Positions 26,583-35,233 of a stretch of DNA of 48,501 nt are shown here, piece by piece (the first letter of the stretch is position 1; every line of letters begins with the position of its first letter). Under the pieces are notes generated by a model. That model was not told where the DNA came from. It made no database searches and saw only the letters and a list, made by a program, of their open reading frames with translations. A program made the translations under genes and the position numbers. The stretch is from Hyphomicrobiales bacterium (GTDB taxonomy: Bacteria > Pseudomonadota > Alphaproteobacteria > Rhizobiales > JAJFHC01): contig JAJFHC010000303.1 in the NCBI GenBank assembly GCA_021775835.1, positions 1 to 48,501 of the forward strand. The letters run 5' to 3'.

Positions 26583-27581
26583 ATGGTTGCAATCTATCAG
26601 GCAAGGTTGAGTGCCAGTGATATCAAGGAAAAAGCCCGTGCGCTTGGTGTCGACCTGGTCGGCATTGCCGACGGCCAGACCATGAACGACAATCCGCCCG
26701 ACCCCAAACGCCCCAAACGTCCAAGCGACATTACCGACCATGATGCCGACCGGGTGATTGTACTTGCCAAGCGGGTATCGGCCGGCACAACCCGGATTGC
26801 GGCCTGGAACGAACGGCACAAGTATTACAACGACGAGCTTTCCGTGACCTCCCTTGAGGAGGCAGCACTGGAACTGGTGCTCTGGCTGGAAGACAACGGC
26901 TACCCTGCCCTGATCGTGCCGCCGTCACACGTTGACCCGATGCGCTACATGGATGACCCGAGCGAACATATCGGGCCGATCCTCTCGCTGGACCACGCTG
27001 CCGTGGAAGCGGGTCTGGGAACGCTGGGTCTGAACGAGCAGTTGCTGACCCCCGAATTCGGACCACGCGTCGTGCTCACAGCCGTGCTGTCCTCGGTTCC
27101 GGTCGACTCCGACAACCGATTGGAAACCGGTTTGTGCCTGGGTCCCGAATGCGGTCGCTGCCTGCGCGCCTGCCCGGGCGATGTCATCGGCCACTGGGAG
27201 CGCGACTGGAAGGCCTGTGACCGATTCAGCTCACCGCACGGCTTCGCCCATCTCACCGAGTTTCTTGGCCAGGTCATCGACGAAGGCGATCCGGCCGAGC
27301 AGAAAAAAATGCTGCGTTCCGAGGACAGCTTCAACCTGTGGCAAAGCATCCTGAGGGGCGCAGGGGTCATGACCGGTTGCCGGCGCTGCCATGACGTCTG
27401 CCCGGTCGGGGCAGACTATGACGCCATGCTGAAGGATGCGCTTGATACGATTGCAGAAGATTCGCCGGACAAACACGAGCGCCTGCAATCGATGATCGAA
27501 CAGGAAGCTTCAAGCGAAATGCCCGATGCCTTCAAACGACAGGAACGCTGGTTCGGTGCCCGGCCACCGTCAGATACCTGA
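26583..27581 (+). CDS. QueG/reductive-dehalogenase-like double [4Fe-4S] protein, copy 2
   Basis: A 332-residue paralogue of the preceding gene, starting at ATG 26583 with AAGGA upstream and four bases after the preceding stop. It keeps the same layout: ALGVDLVGIADG (19-30), VEAGLGTLGLNEQLLTPEFGP (141-161, quoted in part as VEAGLGTLGL), and cluster ligands C185, C190, C193, C197, C212, C266, C269, C273. The central region differs (SEHIGPILSLDHAAVEAG), so the two may have distinct substrates or form a heterodimer. The frame is open far upstream but that is overlap with copy 1. Confidence 0.85.
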   Translation: MVAIYQARLSASDIKEKARALGVDLVGIADGQTMNDNPPDPKRPKRPSDITDHDADRVIVLAKRVSAGTTRIAAWNERHKYYNDELSVTSLEEAALELVLWLEDNGYPALIVPPSHVDPMRYMDDPSEHIGPILSLDHAAVEAGLGTLGLNEQLLTPEFGPRVVLTAVLSSVPVDSDNRLETGLCLGPECGRCLRACPGDVIGHWERDWKACDRFSSPHGFAHLTEFLGQVIDEGDPAEQKKMLRSEDSFNLWQSILRGAGVMTGCRRCHDVCPVGADYDAMLKDALDTIAEDSPDKHERLQSMIEQEASSEMPDAFKRQERWFGARPPSDT

Positions 27582-27617
27582 CACGGTCTCAAAAGCCATA
27601 GATGAGGAACCGACACA

Positions 27618-28901
27618 ATGCTGGAACTGCCGAAGTCGCGCGAAGAGATCCAACAGCTTCAGCACGCCCTCAAGATTACCGCCGTCAAACGGGCCAAACT
27701 CTCTCCGTTTCATGCCAAGCGGCTGGCTCATGTGGATCCGGCCCGGGTCAATGACCCGGAAGAGTGGCGCAAGATTCCGATTCTGACCAAGGACGAGTTG
27801 CGCACCATTGCACCCGATCGTTTCTTTGACGATTTCTGCCTGGCACCGCGTCAGGATATCGCGGAACTGTGGCGTTCCGGCGGTTCGACCGGCACGCCGC
27901 TCTTCTACCCCCGAACCTTCGAAGACATGGAATGGGGCAGGCTTTCGTTTGCCAGAACATTTATCGCCGCAGGCGCGGATGCCGGTGACACGGCGCATGT
28001 GTCATTTCCCCTGGGCATTCATCCTGTGGGCCACGTCTACGCCCGCGCCGCCCAGCACATCGGCATCGGCGTCAATTGGGCGGGCTCCGGCGCCTCGACA
28101 CCCTCGCAACTCCAGATCGACCTGATCGACAAACTGAAGCCGACCATATGGCTGGGCATGTCGAGCTACGGCATTCACCTGGCAAACATGGCGGAAGCAC
28201 GGGGCGTAGACTTGGCGGACAATCCGGTCAAACTGGTAATGTGTTCAGCCGAGCCTTTGTCCCAGGCCAAGCGCGACAAGATAGGACGCATGTGGGGAGC
28301 CGATGTCCATGACAATTTCGGCATGACGGAAGCCGGCATGATGGGCAGTGAAAGCGAGGCGCGTGACGGCTTCCATATCTGGACCGACATGTATTTCATC
28401 GAAGTGCTCGACCTGGATACCGGCGAGCCCGTGGCTGAAGGCGAACAGGGCGGCCTCGTGGTCACGCCTTTGCGCACCAACAATGCAACCCCGTTCCTGC
28501 GCTGGAGCTCGGGCGACGTTGTCGTCTACAAGGAACACGGCGACACAACCGGCCCCCTCTCCGTCTTTCCGGTCGTCACACATGCCCACCGCACGGTCGG
28601 CTTTTTCAAAGTGCGCGGCGTCAACATCAACCACCAGGAATATGAAGACTTCATATTTGCCATGGCAGACGTGATCGACTTCAAGGCCGAACTGGCGACG
28701 CGCGATGCGCTCGAGAACCTGGTTGTATCGTGCGAAATTATAACCGGTGGCGATCCGGAGGCCGTCCGGGAACGAATCCTCCGCACGACACGCGAAACAT
28801 TCGAGATCACTCCAGAGGTCATCGTGCTTGAGCGCGGGACGCTCGCTAAAGAGTTCGAAAGTGCGGTCAAGGCACCCCGGTTCGTTGACCGGCGCGAGTG
28901 A
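27618..28901 (+). CDS. PaaK-type adenylate-forming enzyme (phenylacetate-CoA ligase family)
   Basis: A 427-residue protein with the AMP-binding P-loop SGGSTGTP (87-94), NFGMTEAGMMGS (A5-type motif) and RWSSGDVV, in the order of phenylacetate-CoA ligases. It should activate an aryl or related carboxylate with ATP to the acyl-CoA in the cytoplasm. It lies 36 bases after the second [4Fe-4S] protein on the same strand and is likely co-transcribed. The pairing of CoA activation with reductive Fe-S enzymes suggests processing of an aromatic or halogenated acid; this is inference. Confidence 0.9.
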   Translation: MLELPKSREEIQQLQHALKITAVKRAKLSPFHAKRLAHVDPARVNDPEEWRKIPILTKDELRTIAPDRFFDDFCLAPRQDIAELWRSGGSTGTPLFYPRTFEDMEWGRLSFARTFIAAGADAGDTAHVSFPLGIHPVGHVYARAAQHIGIGVNWAGSGASTPSQLQIDLIDKLKPTIWLGMSSYGIHLANMAEARGVDLADNPVKLVMCSAEPLSQAKRDKIGRMWGADVHDNFGMTEAGMMGSESEARDGFHIWTDMYFIEVLDLDTGEPVAEGEQGGLVVTPLRTNNATPFLRWSSGDVVVYKEHGDTTGPLSVFPVVTHAHRTVGFFKVRGVNINHQEYEDFIFAMADVIDFKAELATRDALENLVVSCEIITGGDPEAVRERILRTTRETFEITPEVIVLERGTLAKEFESAVKAPRFVDRRE

Positions 28902-29357
28902 TCAAGCCTCTAGAGGCGCCATAGATTGTGGTACGGGGCACAGCCGATCGTAGCCCCAACTGAAGGCAAAAGTGTAGATCACCACAATAAGAGTGACGGC
29001 AAAGTCCATGGCCAACGCCTGCAGGATGGACAGGCCGAGCCACCACGTGACGAGTGGCAGGGACGTCAGCACCAGCCCGCACTCAAAGCCTGCCGCGTGC
29101 AGGATTCGCCGTGCAAAGGAGCGCTCGGTAGGAACCCGGCCGGCGCGGGCATCCCAACGGTCGAAGAACCAGTTGTAGATCAGTCCGAACAGCATCGCCT
29201 TCAACGCCAGGAAGATGGCAAGGGCACCGACGTCGACAATCTGTTTTTCAAGGACAAGAGCGCCCAACGGGACCAGCATGCTAATCAGAAGCACTTCGAA
29301 AACAACTGTGTAGCGGACGCGATCGATTCCGCTGCGAATGATGATTGGATTTTGCAT
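28902..29357 (-). CDS. PACE-family efflux transporter (AceI-like)
   Basis: A 151-residue membrane protein from ATG 29357 with GGAGG eight bases upstream. It has four helices in two bacterial transmembrane pair units: RSGIDRVRYTVVFEVLL with its conserved Glu, and FARRILHAAGFECGLVLTSLP. Size and motifs match the proteobacterial antimicrobial compound efflux proteins, which export chlorhexidine, acriflavine or polyamines. It is divergent from a LysR regulator, the arrangement known for aceI and aceR. Confidence 0.9.
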   Translation of the reverse strand: MQNPIIIRSGIDRVRYTVVFEVLLISMLVPLGALVLEKQIVDVGALAIFLALKAMLFGLIYNWFFDRWDARAGRVPTERSFARRILHAAGFECGLVLTSLPLVTWWLGLSILQALAMDFAVTLIVVIYTFAFSWGYDRLCPVPQSMAPLEA

Positions 29358-29395
29358 GGCCAGGGCCTCCTTGAGTCGATGGCCACAAACTATCG

Positions 29396-29416
29396 ACTTT
29401 CCGCTTATTGGAAAGT
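29396..29416. promoter_or_regulatory. LysR-type inverted repeat, distal
   Basis: ACTTTCC and GGAAAGT are perfect inverted arms around seven bases, between the PACE gene and its divergent LysR regulator. Location and dyad symmetry fit an activation-binding or recognition site for that regulator. Confidence 0.55.
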
Positions 29417-29424
29417 TAGTTTCC

Positions 29425-29439
29425 ATCTGATAATCAGAT
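29425..29439. promoter_or_regulatory. LysR-type palindromic operator, proximal
   Basis: ATCTGAT-A-ATCAGAT is a perfect 15-base palindrome 20 bases upstream of the LysR start codon. It is well placed for autoregulation by the divergent LysR protein. Confidence 0.6.
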
Positions 29440-29458
29440 AGATGGGAGAACGCGGAAA

Positions 29459-30367
29459 ATGCACAGTATCGATCAGCTCCAGGCCTTCATCTATGCCGCT
29501 GAAGAGGGCTCCTTCTCGGCCGCTGCACGGACTCTCGGCAAGGCTCAATCGGCGGTCAGTACCGCGGTCATCAATCTGGAGATCGACACCGGTGTTGAGC
29601 TGTTTGACCGCAGCGGGCGCAACCCTCAGTTAACTGAAGCCGGTAAAGTGCTCCTCGATCACGCCCGGTCGGTCCTGCAGAGCAACCGGGAATTCATGGC
29701 TCAGGCGACGTCGCTGAGCGAAGGCATCGAGACGCGGATCTGCATTGCCATCGAACAGGGTATCTTTGTGCCCTCGCTGCTGGAGATCCTCGACGAACTA
29801 GGCAACCTCTACCCGTTTGTTGAAGTTGACCTGCTTGAGCCCGGCACCAACGATGTGGCCGGCCTGTTGATACAAGGCCGCGCCGACATTGGCCTGATGA
29901 TGGAACAGGAAGGCTATCCGCAAGGATTCTTCTTCCGGGGCGTCGGGCATTCACGGCTGATCCCGGCGTGCGGGCGGGACCATCCACTGGCAACGCTTCC
30001 CCAGGTCTCCCATGCGGATCTGCGACAGCACCGGCAGTTGATTGCCCGGAGCCGGTCGGTCGAGGATACCAGCCACCTGCGCGAGAGAAAGAGCGCCAAG
30101 GTCTGGTACAGCGAAAGTCCGTACGTGATTCTGGACCTGCTGACAGCGGGTATGGGCTGGGCGCTGCTGCCACAGACCGTTCTGGCGCGGCGTCTGGAAC
30201 GCGGCGATCTGGTGCGCCTGCACTACAGTTTTCAGCAGACCGAAATTCTCCAGGGCGTCGATGTAGTCTGGACCGAGCACAGGGCATTAGGCAGCGTCGG
30301 ACAATGGCTGCTGGGCAAGTTGTTATCCCTGACGCCTGAACTGTGGTCGGCACCGCAGCAAACGTAA
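29459..30367 (+). CDS. LysR-family transcriptional regulator, divergent from the PACE pump
   Basis: A 302-residue LTTR. The N-terminal winged helix-turn-helix (QAFIYAAEEGSFSAAARTLG, then AQSAVSTAVINLE) is followed by a periplasmic-binding-protein-like co-inducer domain. It starts at ATG 29459 with GGGAG upstream. Divergent placement and two dyads in the intergenic region indicate that it controls the PACE gene and itself, as AceR does for AceI; the inducer would be the exported compound. Confidence 0.93.
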   Translation: MHSIDQLQAFIYAAEEGSFSAAARTLGKAQSAVSTAVINLEIDTGVELFDRSGRNPQLTEAGKVLLDHARSVLQSNREFMAQATSLSEGIETRICIAIEQGIFVPSLLEILDELGNLYPFVEVDLLEPGTNDVAGLLIQGRADIGLMMEQEGYPQGFFFRGVGHSRLIPACGRDHPLATLPQVSHADLRQHRQLIARSRSVEDTSHLRERKSAKVWYSESPYVILDLLTAGMGWALLPQTVLARRLERGDLVRLHYSFQQTEILQGVDVVWTEHRALGSVGQWLLGKLLSLTPELWSAPQQT

Positions 30368-30420
30368 GGGTGAGAATGTCGGACGCCAATCATTTTGACT
30401 GTGAATGAAAGCTGCTGCGA

Positions 30421-30527
30421 CTGGATGCTCGACCTCTGCCGAGGTCAGGGATGACAAATCTGGCCGCTACATGGGTCACGCCCCGTCCCGCGTCACCCTT
30501 GCCGGAACGAAGCGAGGGCGAGGGTCC
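30421..30527. repeat. Composite REP/BIME-like palindromic repeat, copy 1
   Basis: Two hairpin-forming units lie in the gap between the LysR and sulfotransferase genes. Unit B (30421-30455) contains the stem GACCTC-tgcc-GAGGTC and ends in GGATGAC. Unit A (30491-30527) runs from GTCACCCTTG to GCGAGGGTCC. Both resemble the halves of the repeat at 44899-45007 but in the reverse order. Intergenic repeats of this type are common in alphaproteobacterial genomes. Confidence 0.7.
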
Positions 30528-30602
30528 AATCACTCAAATTGCAAGCGGTAGCCAACGCAGCCGGATCCCTCCTCCCCTATCGCGACCAAACTGAGAAGGC
30601 AA

Positions 30603-31349
30603 TCACCCCGCAGGCGCCAGCCGATGTTGCCACAGGTGCTGGTAGTGCGGGAGAAATGCCTCGTACATTTCCTGTACCCAGTCGGGCGTTATAGAGATGT
30701 CTGCAGGCCGGGTCTTCTGTGGCTTGAGGCCGTCCGACTTTTTCAGTGTGTCGTGCCATACACCTTGTTTATCGTACCAAAGGACTTCCTCGCGTCCGCC
30801 GGGTTCCCAACTCAACGCCTCGGGCATGTAGGTTATTCCCATGGCCTCGCAATAGGTTTCCACCACCCCATGGGGATCTTCCAGCAAGTCATCGCTGTCG
30901 ATCACTGGTGGCGCCTTGCCGTCACGCTCGCACAATCGGTCAAACAGACGACGCTGGTCGTCAAAGCCGATCTCCTTGGTGACAAATTCCGACCAGTTGC
31001 GGTGGCATGACGACAGGACTTTTGCAGGATCGCGGATCAGGAAACTGTGGGAGAAATGTGAGAGGAACTCATCCGTCCAGAGATGATCGGTGAACTGCGG
31101 CATATCCTTTGAGAACACGGGCTTGGACTGGGCCGCGGATTTCAGAGCATCCAGAACACCGTCGTAAGTCAGGCCCGGCTTGCGTGGACTGTCTGGCTGG
31201 ATCCGCGGCCACAGCGCGTCCTCGCCTTCGTACCAGGCTTCACCGAATGGCTCATGAAAACATGTCATGTCGCCGCGCATGCGCATCATCCATTCGAATG
31301 CGGTCGATGTGGAGCGGGGTGTGGCCCAGAGGACCAATATGTCATGCAT
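30603..31349 (-). CDS. Sulfotransferase-family protein
   Basis: A 248-residue cytoplasmic protein beginning with the PAPS phosphate-binding loop WATPRSTSTAFEWM (8-21) and containing SHSFLIRDPAKVLSS, the 3'-phosphate-binding segment. It should transfer sulfate from PAPS to a hydroxyl or amine of an unknown acceptor. AGGG lies seven bases before ATG 31349. Only nine bases separate it from the upstream racemase-fold gene, so they form an operon. Confidence 0.88.
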   Translation of the reverse strand: MHDILVLWATPRSTSTAFEWMMRMRGDMTCFHEPFGEAWYEGEDALWPRIQPDSPRKPGLTYDGVLDALKSAAQSKPVFSKDMPQFTDHLWTDEFLSHFSHSFLIRDPAKVLSSCHRNWSEFVTKEIGFDDQRRLFDRLCERDGKAPPVIDSDDLLEDPHGVVETYCEAMGITYMPEALSWEPGGREEVLWYDKQGVWHDTLKKSDGLKPQKTRPADISITPDWVQEMYEAFLPHYQHLWQHRLAPAG

Positions 31350-31358
31350 AACGAGGCC

Positions 31359-32180
31359 CTAACTCTGCAATGTGGTGAGCAACCTGGGCTGTTTGCCGAC
31401 CGGGGCCACACCGAGTGATTTGAAAACCCGCCAATACAACGCAAAATCGGACGACACGATGGGTTTGCCGATCATCGACTCCAGACCTTTCGCCACACTG
31501 ACGGTACGTTCGGGGATGCCTTCCCGGTCACGCCAGTTCGGCATGCCTGTGACAACGATCGCGTCGGCCTGCGGCGCATTCTCCGCCACTCTTGTCATGG
31601 ACCTCGCGGCAAGATCGCCCGGGAAAATCCAGGTACATTCGTTGACCTCTCCCTGGGTGTCATAGAATCCCTGGTCGACGAAGTTGCCGTAGTAGACCAC
31701 GTCGAAACCCGCCTGCCTGAGAAAACGGACAATACCTTCGCGCCAGTCCCGCCAGAAATAGACCGCATTGACCGCGATACGTTCGGCATTGAGTTCCCGC
31801 AAACCTTCGACCAGACACATGCCTGCCATGTGAAACGGGGTCTGGTAGGTATCGCCCATCCGATCGCAGAAGGCCCTTATTTCGTCGGGCGTCTTACCGC
31901 CGGCGTGCGACCAGTTCGTGCCGACCTGTCCGACAACATCGGCGCCGGCATTGGCCATGCATTGCACGACTTCCTCGAGCAGGTGAAAATTATCGGTGCG
32001 CTGTTTCAACTCGTGGGCATAGACCGGCATATGGAGCAACCGTCCGTGAGCCCCGACACTTCGCGGCGCGATACGAACGAAATCCGAGGGTGCCGCATCG
32101 AAGTCGTGCGGCGGTGCGGTAAAGCCAACCTGGTGGGGGAAGATCTTCTTTGCCGGATCGAACCATCTCTCGGGTTTCAT
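31359..32180 (-). CDS. Asp/Glu racemase-fold protein (maleate isomerase-like) lacking both catalytic Cys
   Basis: A 273-residue protein with a strong GGGGAGA before ATG 32180. The architecture is that of maleate isomerase/arylmalonate decarboxylase: two half-domains each ending in a strand-loop with a catalytic Cys. In the first (GADVVGQVGTNWS, 79-91) the Cys position is G87; in the second (ADAIVVTGMPNWRD, 205-218) it is G212. Conventional racemase or isomerase chemistry is therefore impossible. It may have a different reaction, a different nucleophile or be a binding protein. Paired with a sulfotransferase downstream. Confidence 0.82.
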   Translation of the reverse strand: MKPERWFDPAKKIFPHQVGFTAPPHDFDAAPSDFVRIAPRSVGAHGRLLHMPVYAHELKQRTDNFHLLEEVVQCMANAGADVVGQVGTNWSHAGGKTPDEIRAFCDRMGDTYQTPFHMAGMCLVEGLRELNAERIAVNAVYFWRDWREGIVRFLRQAGFDVVYYGNFVDQGFYDTQGEVNECTWIFPGDLAARSMTRVAENAPQADAIVVTGMPNWRDREGIPERTVSVAKGLESMIGKPIVSSDFALYWRVFKSLGVAPVGKQPRLLTTLQS

Positions 32181-32355
32181 TATCGTCTCCCCTTATCGAT
32201 CAACTCTGCAGCGCCGCATTATTCGGGCGACGCACCTATGTCGAGGACGAACAGTCTAACATTCGTCCTTGCAGGCCATAATTGCTTTTTTCAGGAGGCA
32301 GACCATATCAATATTGGTATGGGATATCGGTGTCGCCGCTACGTGGGAGTTGACG

Positions 32356-33573
32356 TCACGGCAGCGCGCGCCCTGCGTCCTCACGCGTCCGCAGGATGAG
32401 AAACGCCGCCATGGCGATCCCTGCCGATGCGGCACTGGTCAAGGTCGCTTGAAGGCCCAGAACGTCGACCAGGGCACCGAGGCCGATGGCCCCAAGGGCC
32501 GCGCCGCCGATACCGACGACGGTCCATAAACTCATGACACGGCCCCGGAAGCCGTCCTCCAGGGACAGTTGAACCGTGGACTGATATCCGATCCCGACCA
32601 TGGCGCCGGTGAACCCCATGCCGCAAACCGAAATCAAGGCGAGCGGCCAGTAACCGACAAGGCCCAGAAGAGCGACAAGCGCAAAGCCTGCAAAAGCAGC
32701 AATGGTTGACACAGGCGGCAGCTCCCCTGCCCCGGCCGTGTGGCGATACGCCATGAGGACGGACGATGCCAGGGCGCCGGCACCGGCTGCGGCCAGGATC
32801 TGACCGAGACCTTCAGCGCCGCGCTGATAAACGCCGTCGGCGATCGCCGGCAGAATTTCCAGGGTCCCGCGAACGATGAACGAGAACAAACCGTTGAGGA
32901 TCATGGCGTGGAGGATGACAGTCTGACCCGCAACGTAGCGGGCACCGGCCGCAAGCTGGCCAAAAAACGTGCCGCCTTTTTGGGCCGAGGCATCACGTGG
33001 ACGCAATTGCACAAAACCAAGGGCCCCCAACAAAGGCAGAAAGCACACGACATTTACCAGCAGCGCCCAGGACACACCAAAGCCCGAAATCAGTAACCCA
33101 CCGACGGCTGGTCCCATCAATCGCGCGAAGTTGAAGTTGATCGAAACCAGGGCCACTGCATTGGCCAACGCTTCCCGCGGCACCAGACGCGGCAACATGG
33201 CCATCCGAATCGGGTGATGGGCACTGGTGATGACACCGGTCGCTACCGCCGTTGCAGCCAGGGTCCAGATGGTCAAGAAACCAGTCAGAAAGAGCGCCAA
33301 AAGTGCTACCGCCGTCAGGGCCAACAGGGACTGTGTGACCAGGGCGGCGCGACGGATATCGACCCGGTCGGCAACAACCCCGAACAAGGGCCCGGATATC
33401 ATGGTCGGGGCGAACATCAGAAAAGCGATAAGGCCGACCCAGGACGCCTGCCCGGTCAGATCCCAGCCCAACCAGCCAACGACCACGCGCTGAATCCACA
33501 GGCCGTTCAACGCGAAAAAATTGCCGAAAATGTAGATTCGGAGATCTCTGGCTCTTAGCGCCGGGAATCTCAT
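32356..33573 (-). CDS. MFS transporter (DHA3/EntS-like)
   Basis: A 405-residue protein with about 12 membrane helices. The first half has the loop motif GVVADRVDIRRAAL (MFS motif A) and ITSAHHPIRMAMLPRLVPREAL, typical of the EntS/drug exporter branch. It is probably an inner-membrane proton-driven exporter. Substrate unknown. Start at ATG 33573 with only a weak ribosome-binding site. Confidence 0.9.
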   Translation of the reverse strand: MRFPALRARDLRIYIFGNFFALNGLWIQRVVVGWLGWDLTGQASWVGLIAFLMFAPTMISGPLFGVVADRVDIRRAALVTQSLLALTAVALLALFLTGFLTIWTLAATAVATGVITSAHHPIRMAMLPRLVPREALANAVALVSINFNFARLMGPAVGGLLISGFGVSWALLVNVVCFLPLLGALGFVQLRPRDASAQKGGTFFGQLAAGARYVAGQTVILHAMILNGLFSFIVRGTLEILPAIADGVYQRGAEGLGQILAAAGAGALASSVLMAYRHTAGAGELPPVSTIAAFAGFALVALLGLVGYWPLALISVCGMGFTGAMVGIGYQSTVQLSLEDGFRGRVMSLWTVVGIGGAALGAIGLGALVDVLGLQATLTSAASAGIAMAAFLILRTREDAGRALP

Positions 33574-33916
33574 GGCGGGATATAGGCTTTCCTGGGGAAT
33601 GGATCAGTGGAAACCAATGTAGCGCGATGACCGCACGATGCCTATGGTCAAACCGGAAAAACGATATCCCCGTTCGGAACAGTTCGGACGCGAATGGCAC
33701 CGATTCACGACCGGCACCGGAATACAATCCATGACGCCCCGCATAACTTTCGTTTCCCAAACAAGCGCAAGCGCGATCCAGGACCCATTTGCCGACGCCG
33801 CAGGACCGGCAAACGCGAGTGGACCCCGGCTCAAGTCAGAGGAACAAACGTTATCTGATCGAGGATGGGTTCACCCGTCCAGCCCCTCAAAAGAACACAC
33901 AAGGATCTATAGACAG
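33574..33916. other. 343-base intergenic region between the sigma gene end and the MFS start
   Basis: Open frames here are short or antisense and carry no recognisable domain. A weak stem (GGATGGGT / ACCCGTCC at about 33863-33880) lies just past the sigma-factor stop and might act in termination, but there is no U-run. The MFS promoter should be within the region; no clear -35/-10 seen. Confidence 0.4.
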
Positions 33917-35218
33917 TCAGTTATAGACCGTCGCATCGTCGGTCGACTTGAGGGCTGCCAGACGGCGGGACAGGAAGGCCTGCTCGGCCTGGTTTTCCGT
34001 CAGTTCCATGGCCCTGCGATAGGCGATGGATGCTTCGGCGTTCTGGCCGGCACGCGCGAGAAACTCCGCACAGGCCGCATGGTAGGGTTGATAGGTATCG
34101 AGCCGGCCGTCACCGCCGGCTTCGCGCACCGCCGCCAACCCCGTCTGCCACCCCCGAGCATTGCCCAATGCGACGGCAGCGTTCAGTTGAACGACCGGTG
34201 TCGGCTGTAGTTGAAAGAGACTGGCATAAACGAGGCAGATTTCCTCCCAGTCCGTATCCCCATAGGAAGGCGCGGTGGCATGCAGGGCACTGATCGCCGC
34301 CTGCAACTGATAGGGCCCGATGCGCCCCGCGGCCAGTGTGGTGCGCAACAAACGGTCGCCCTCGTCGATCTTGCTGCGATTGTAGAGACGGCGATCCTGT
34401 TCCTCGAGGCTTACGAATGCGCCGTCCTGATCGGACCGCGCCAGCCTGCGTGCATCATGCAGCAACATCAGGGCAAGAAGACCGGCAGCTTCCGTCTCTT
34501 CGGGCAGAAGCTCAAACACAATTCGTGTGAGCCTGATGGCCTCAAGACAGAGATCGGTCCGTGCCGGGACTGTCCCGGAACTTGCCGCGTAGCCCTCATT
34601 GAAGATCAGGTAGAGCACAGACAGAACCGACGACAGACGGTCTCGCCAAAGCTCTGGTGGCGGCACCCTGTAGGGAATGCCGGCAGTGCGTATCTTGTTC
34701 TTGGCACGGACGATCCGTTGAGCCATGGTCGGTTCCGGCACCAGGAAACCGCGCGCAATTTCCGCCGTTCTCAGGCCGCCGACGGTGCGCAACGTCAGCG
34801 CCACACGAGCCTCGCTGGCCAGGGCCGGGTGACAGCAGGTGAATATCAGGCTGAGCCGTTCGTCGGGAATTGGCATGTTTGCCTCATCGGATCCACTTTC
34901 CGGATGGTCGTGTTCTTTGCCCTGTTGCTCAAGCTCGTGCAGGACAGTCAGCTGATCCCGCTTGGTTTCAAAGTTCCGGTCACGCCGGATGCGGTCGATC
35001 GCCTTGCGACGGGCCGCCTGCAACAACCAGGCATCGGGGCGATCCGGCGTTCCGCGTTCGGGCCACACGGTCAGGGCGGTGAGGCAGGCATCTTGCAGGG
35101 CGTCTTCGGCGAGTTGAAAATCGCGCACGAGACCAACAAGGCTCGCCAAGACACGGGCCCAGTGGTGTCGGACGACGGTCTCAACCGCCGTCCCCGCCTT
35201 GTCGGTCTGCGTTTGCGT
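33917..35218 (-). CDS. ECF42-type RNA polymerase sigma factor with TPR-like C-terminal extension, probable ACG start
   Basis: The sigma-70 region 2 (VGLVRDFQLAEDALQDACL) and region 4 (TLRTVGGLRTAEIARGFLVPEPTMAQR, in part) are followed by a long helical C-terminal domain, as in the ECF42 group that is linked to YCII/DGPF proteins. The first ATG/GTG/TTG in frame is TTG 35149, which would remove the conserved start of region 2. The homologous sequence continues 5' (TAVETVVRHHWARVLASL) to an ACG at 35218 with GGAG seven bases upstream, 15 bases past the YCII stop. I take ACG as the likely start (433 residues). The YCII TGA is in the same frame, so readthrough fusion is the other possibility. Confidence 0.82.
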   Translation of the reverse strand, partial: TQTQTDKAGTAVETVVRHHWARVLASLVGLVRDFQLAEDALQDACLTALTVWPERGTPDRPDAWLLQAARRKAIDRIRRDRNFETKRDQLTVLHELEQQGKEHDHPESGSDEANMPIPDERLSLIFTCCHPALASEARVALTLRTVGGLRTAEIARGFLVPEPTMAQRIVRAKNKIRTAGIPYRVPPPELWRDRLSSVLSVLYLIFNEGYAASSGTVPARTDLCLEAIRLTRIVFELLPEETEAAGLLALMLLHDARRLARSDQDGAFVSLEEQDRRLYNRSKIDEGDRLLRTTLAAGRIGPYQLQAAISALHATAPSYGDTDWEEICLVYASLFQLQPTPVVQLNAAVALGNARGWQTGLAAVREAGGDGRLDTYQPYHAACAEFLARAGQNAEASIAYRRAMELTENQAEQAFLSRRLAALKSTDDATVYN

Positions 35219-35233
35219 TTTTGGTCTCCGTCG

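Noticed and set aside
33638..34210. Plus-strand open frame of 190 codons
   Set aside because: Its second half is antisense to the sigma factor and the first half shows no domain or ribosome-binding site.
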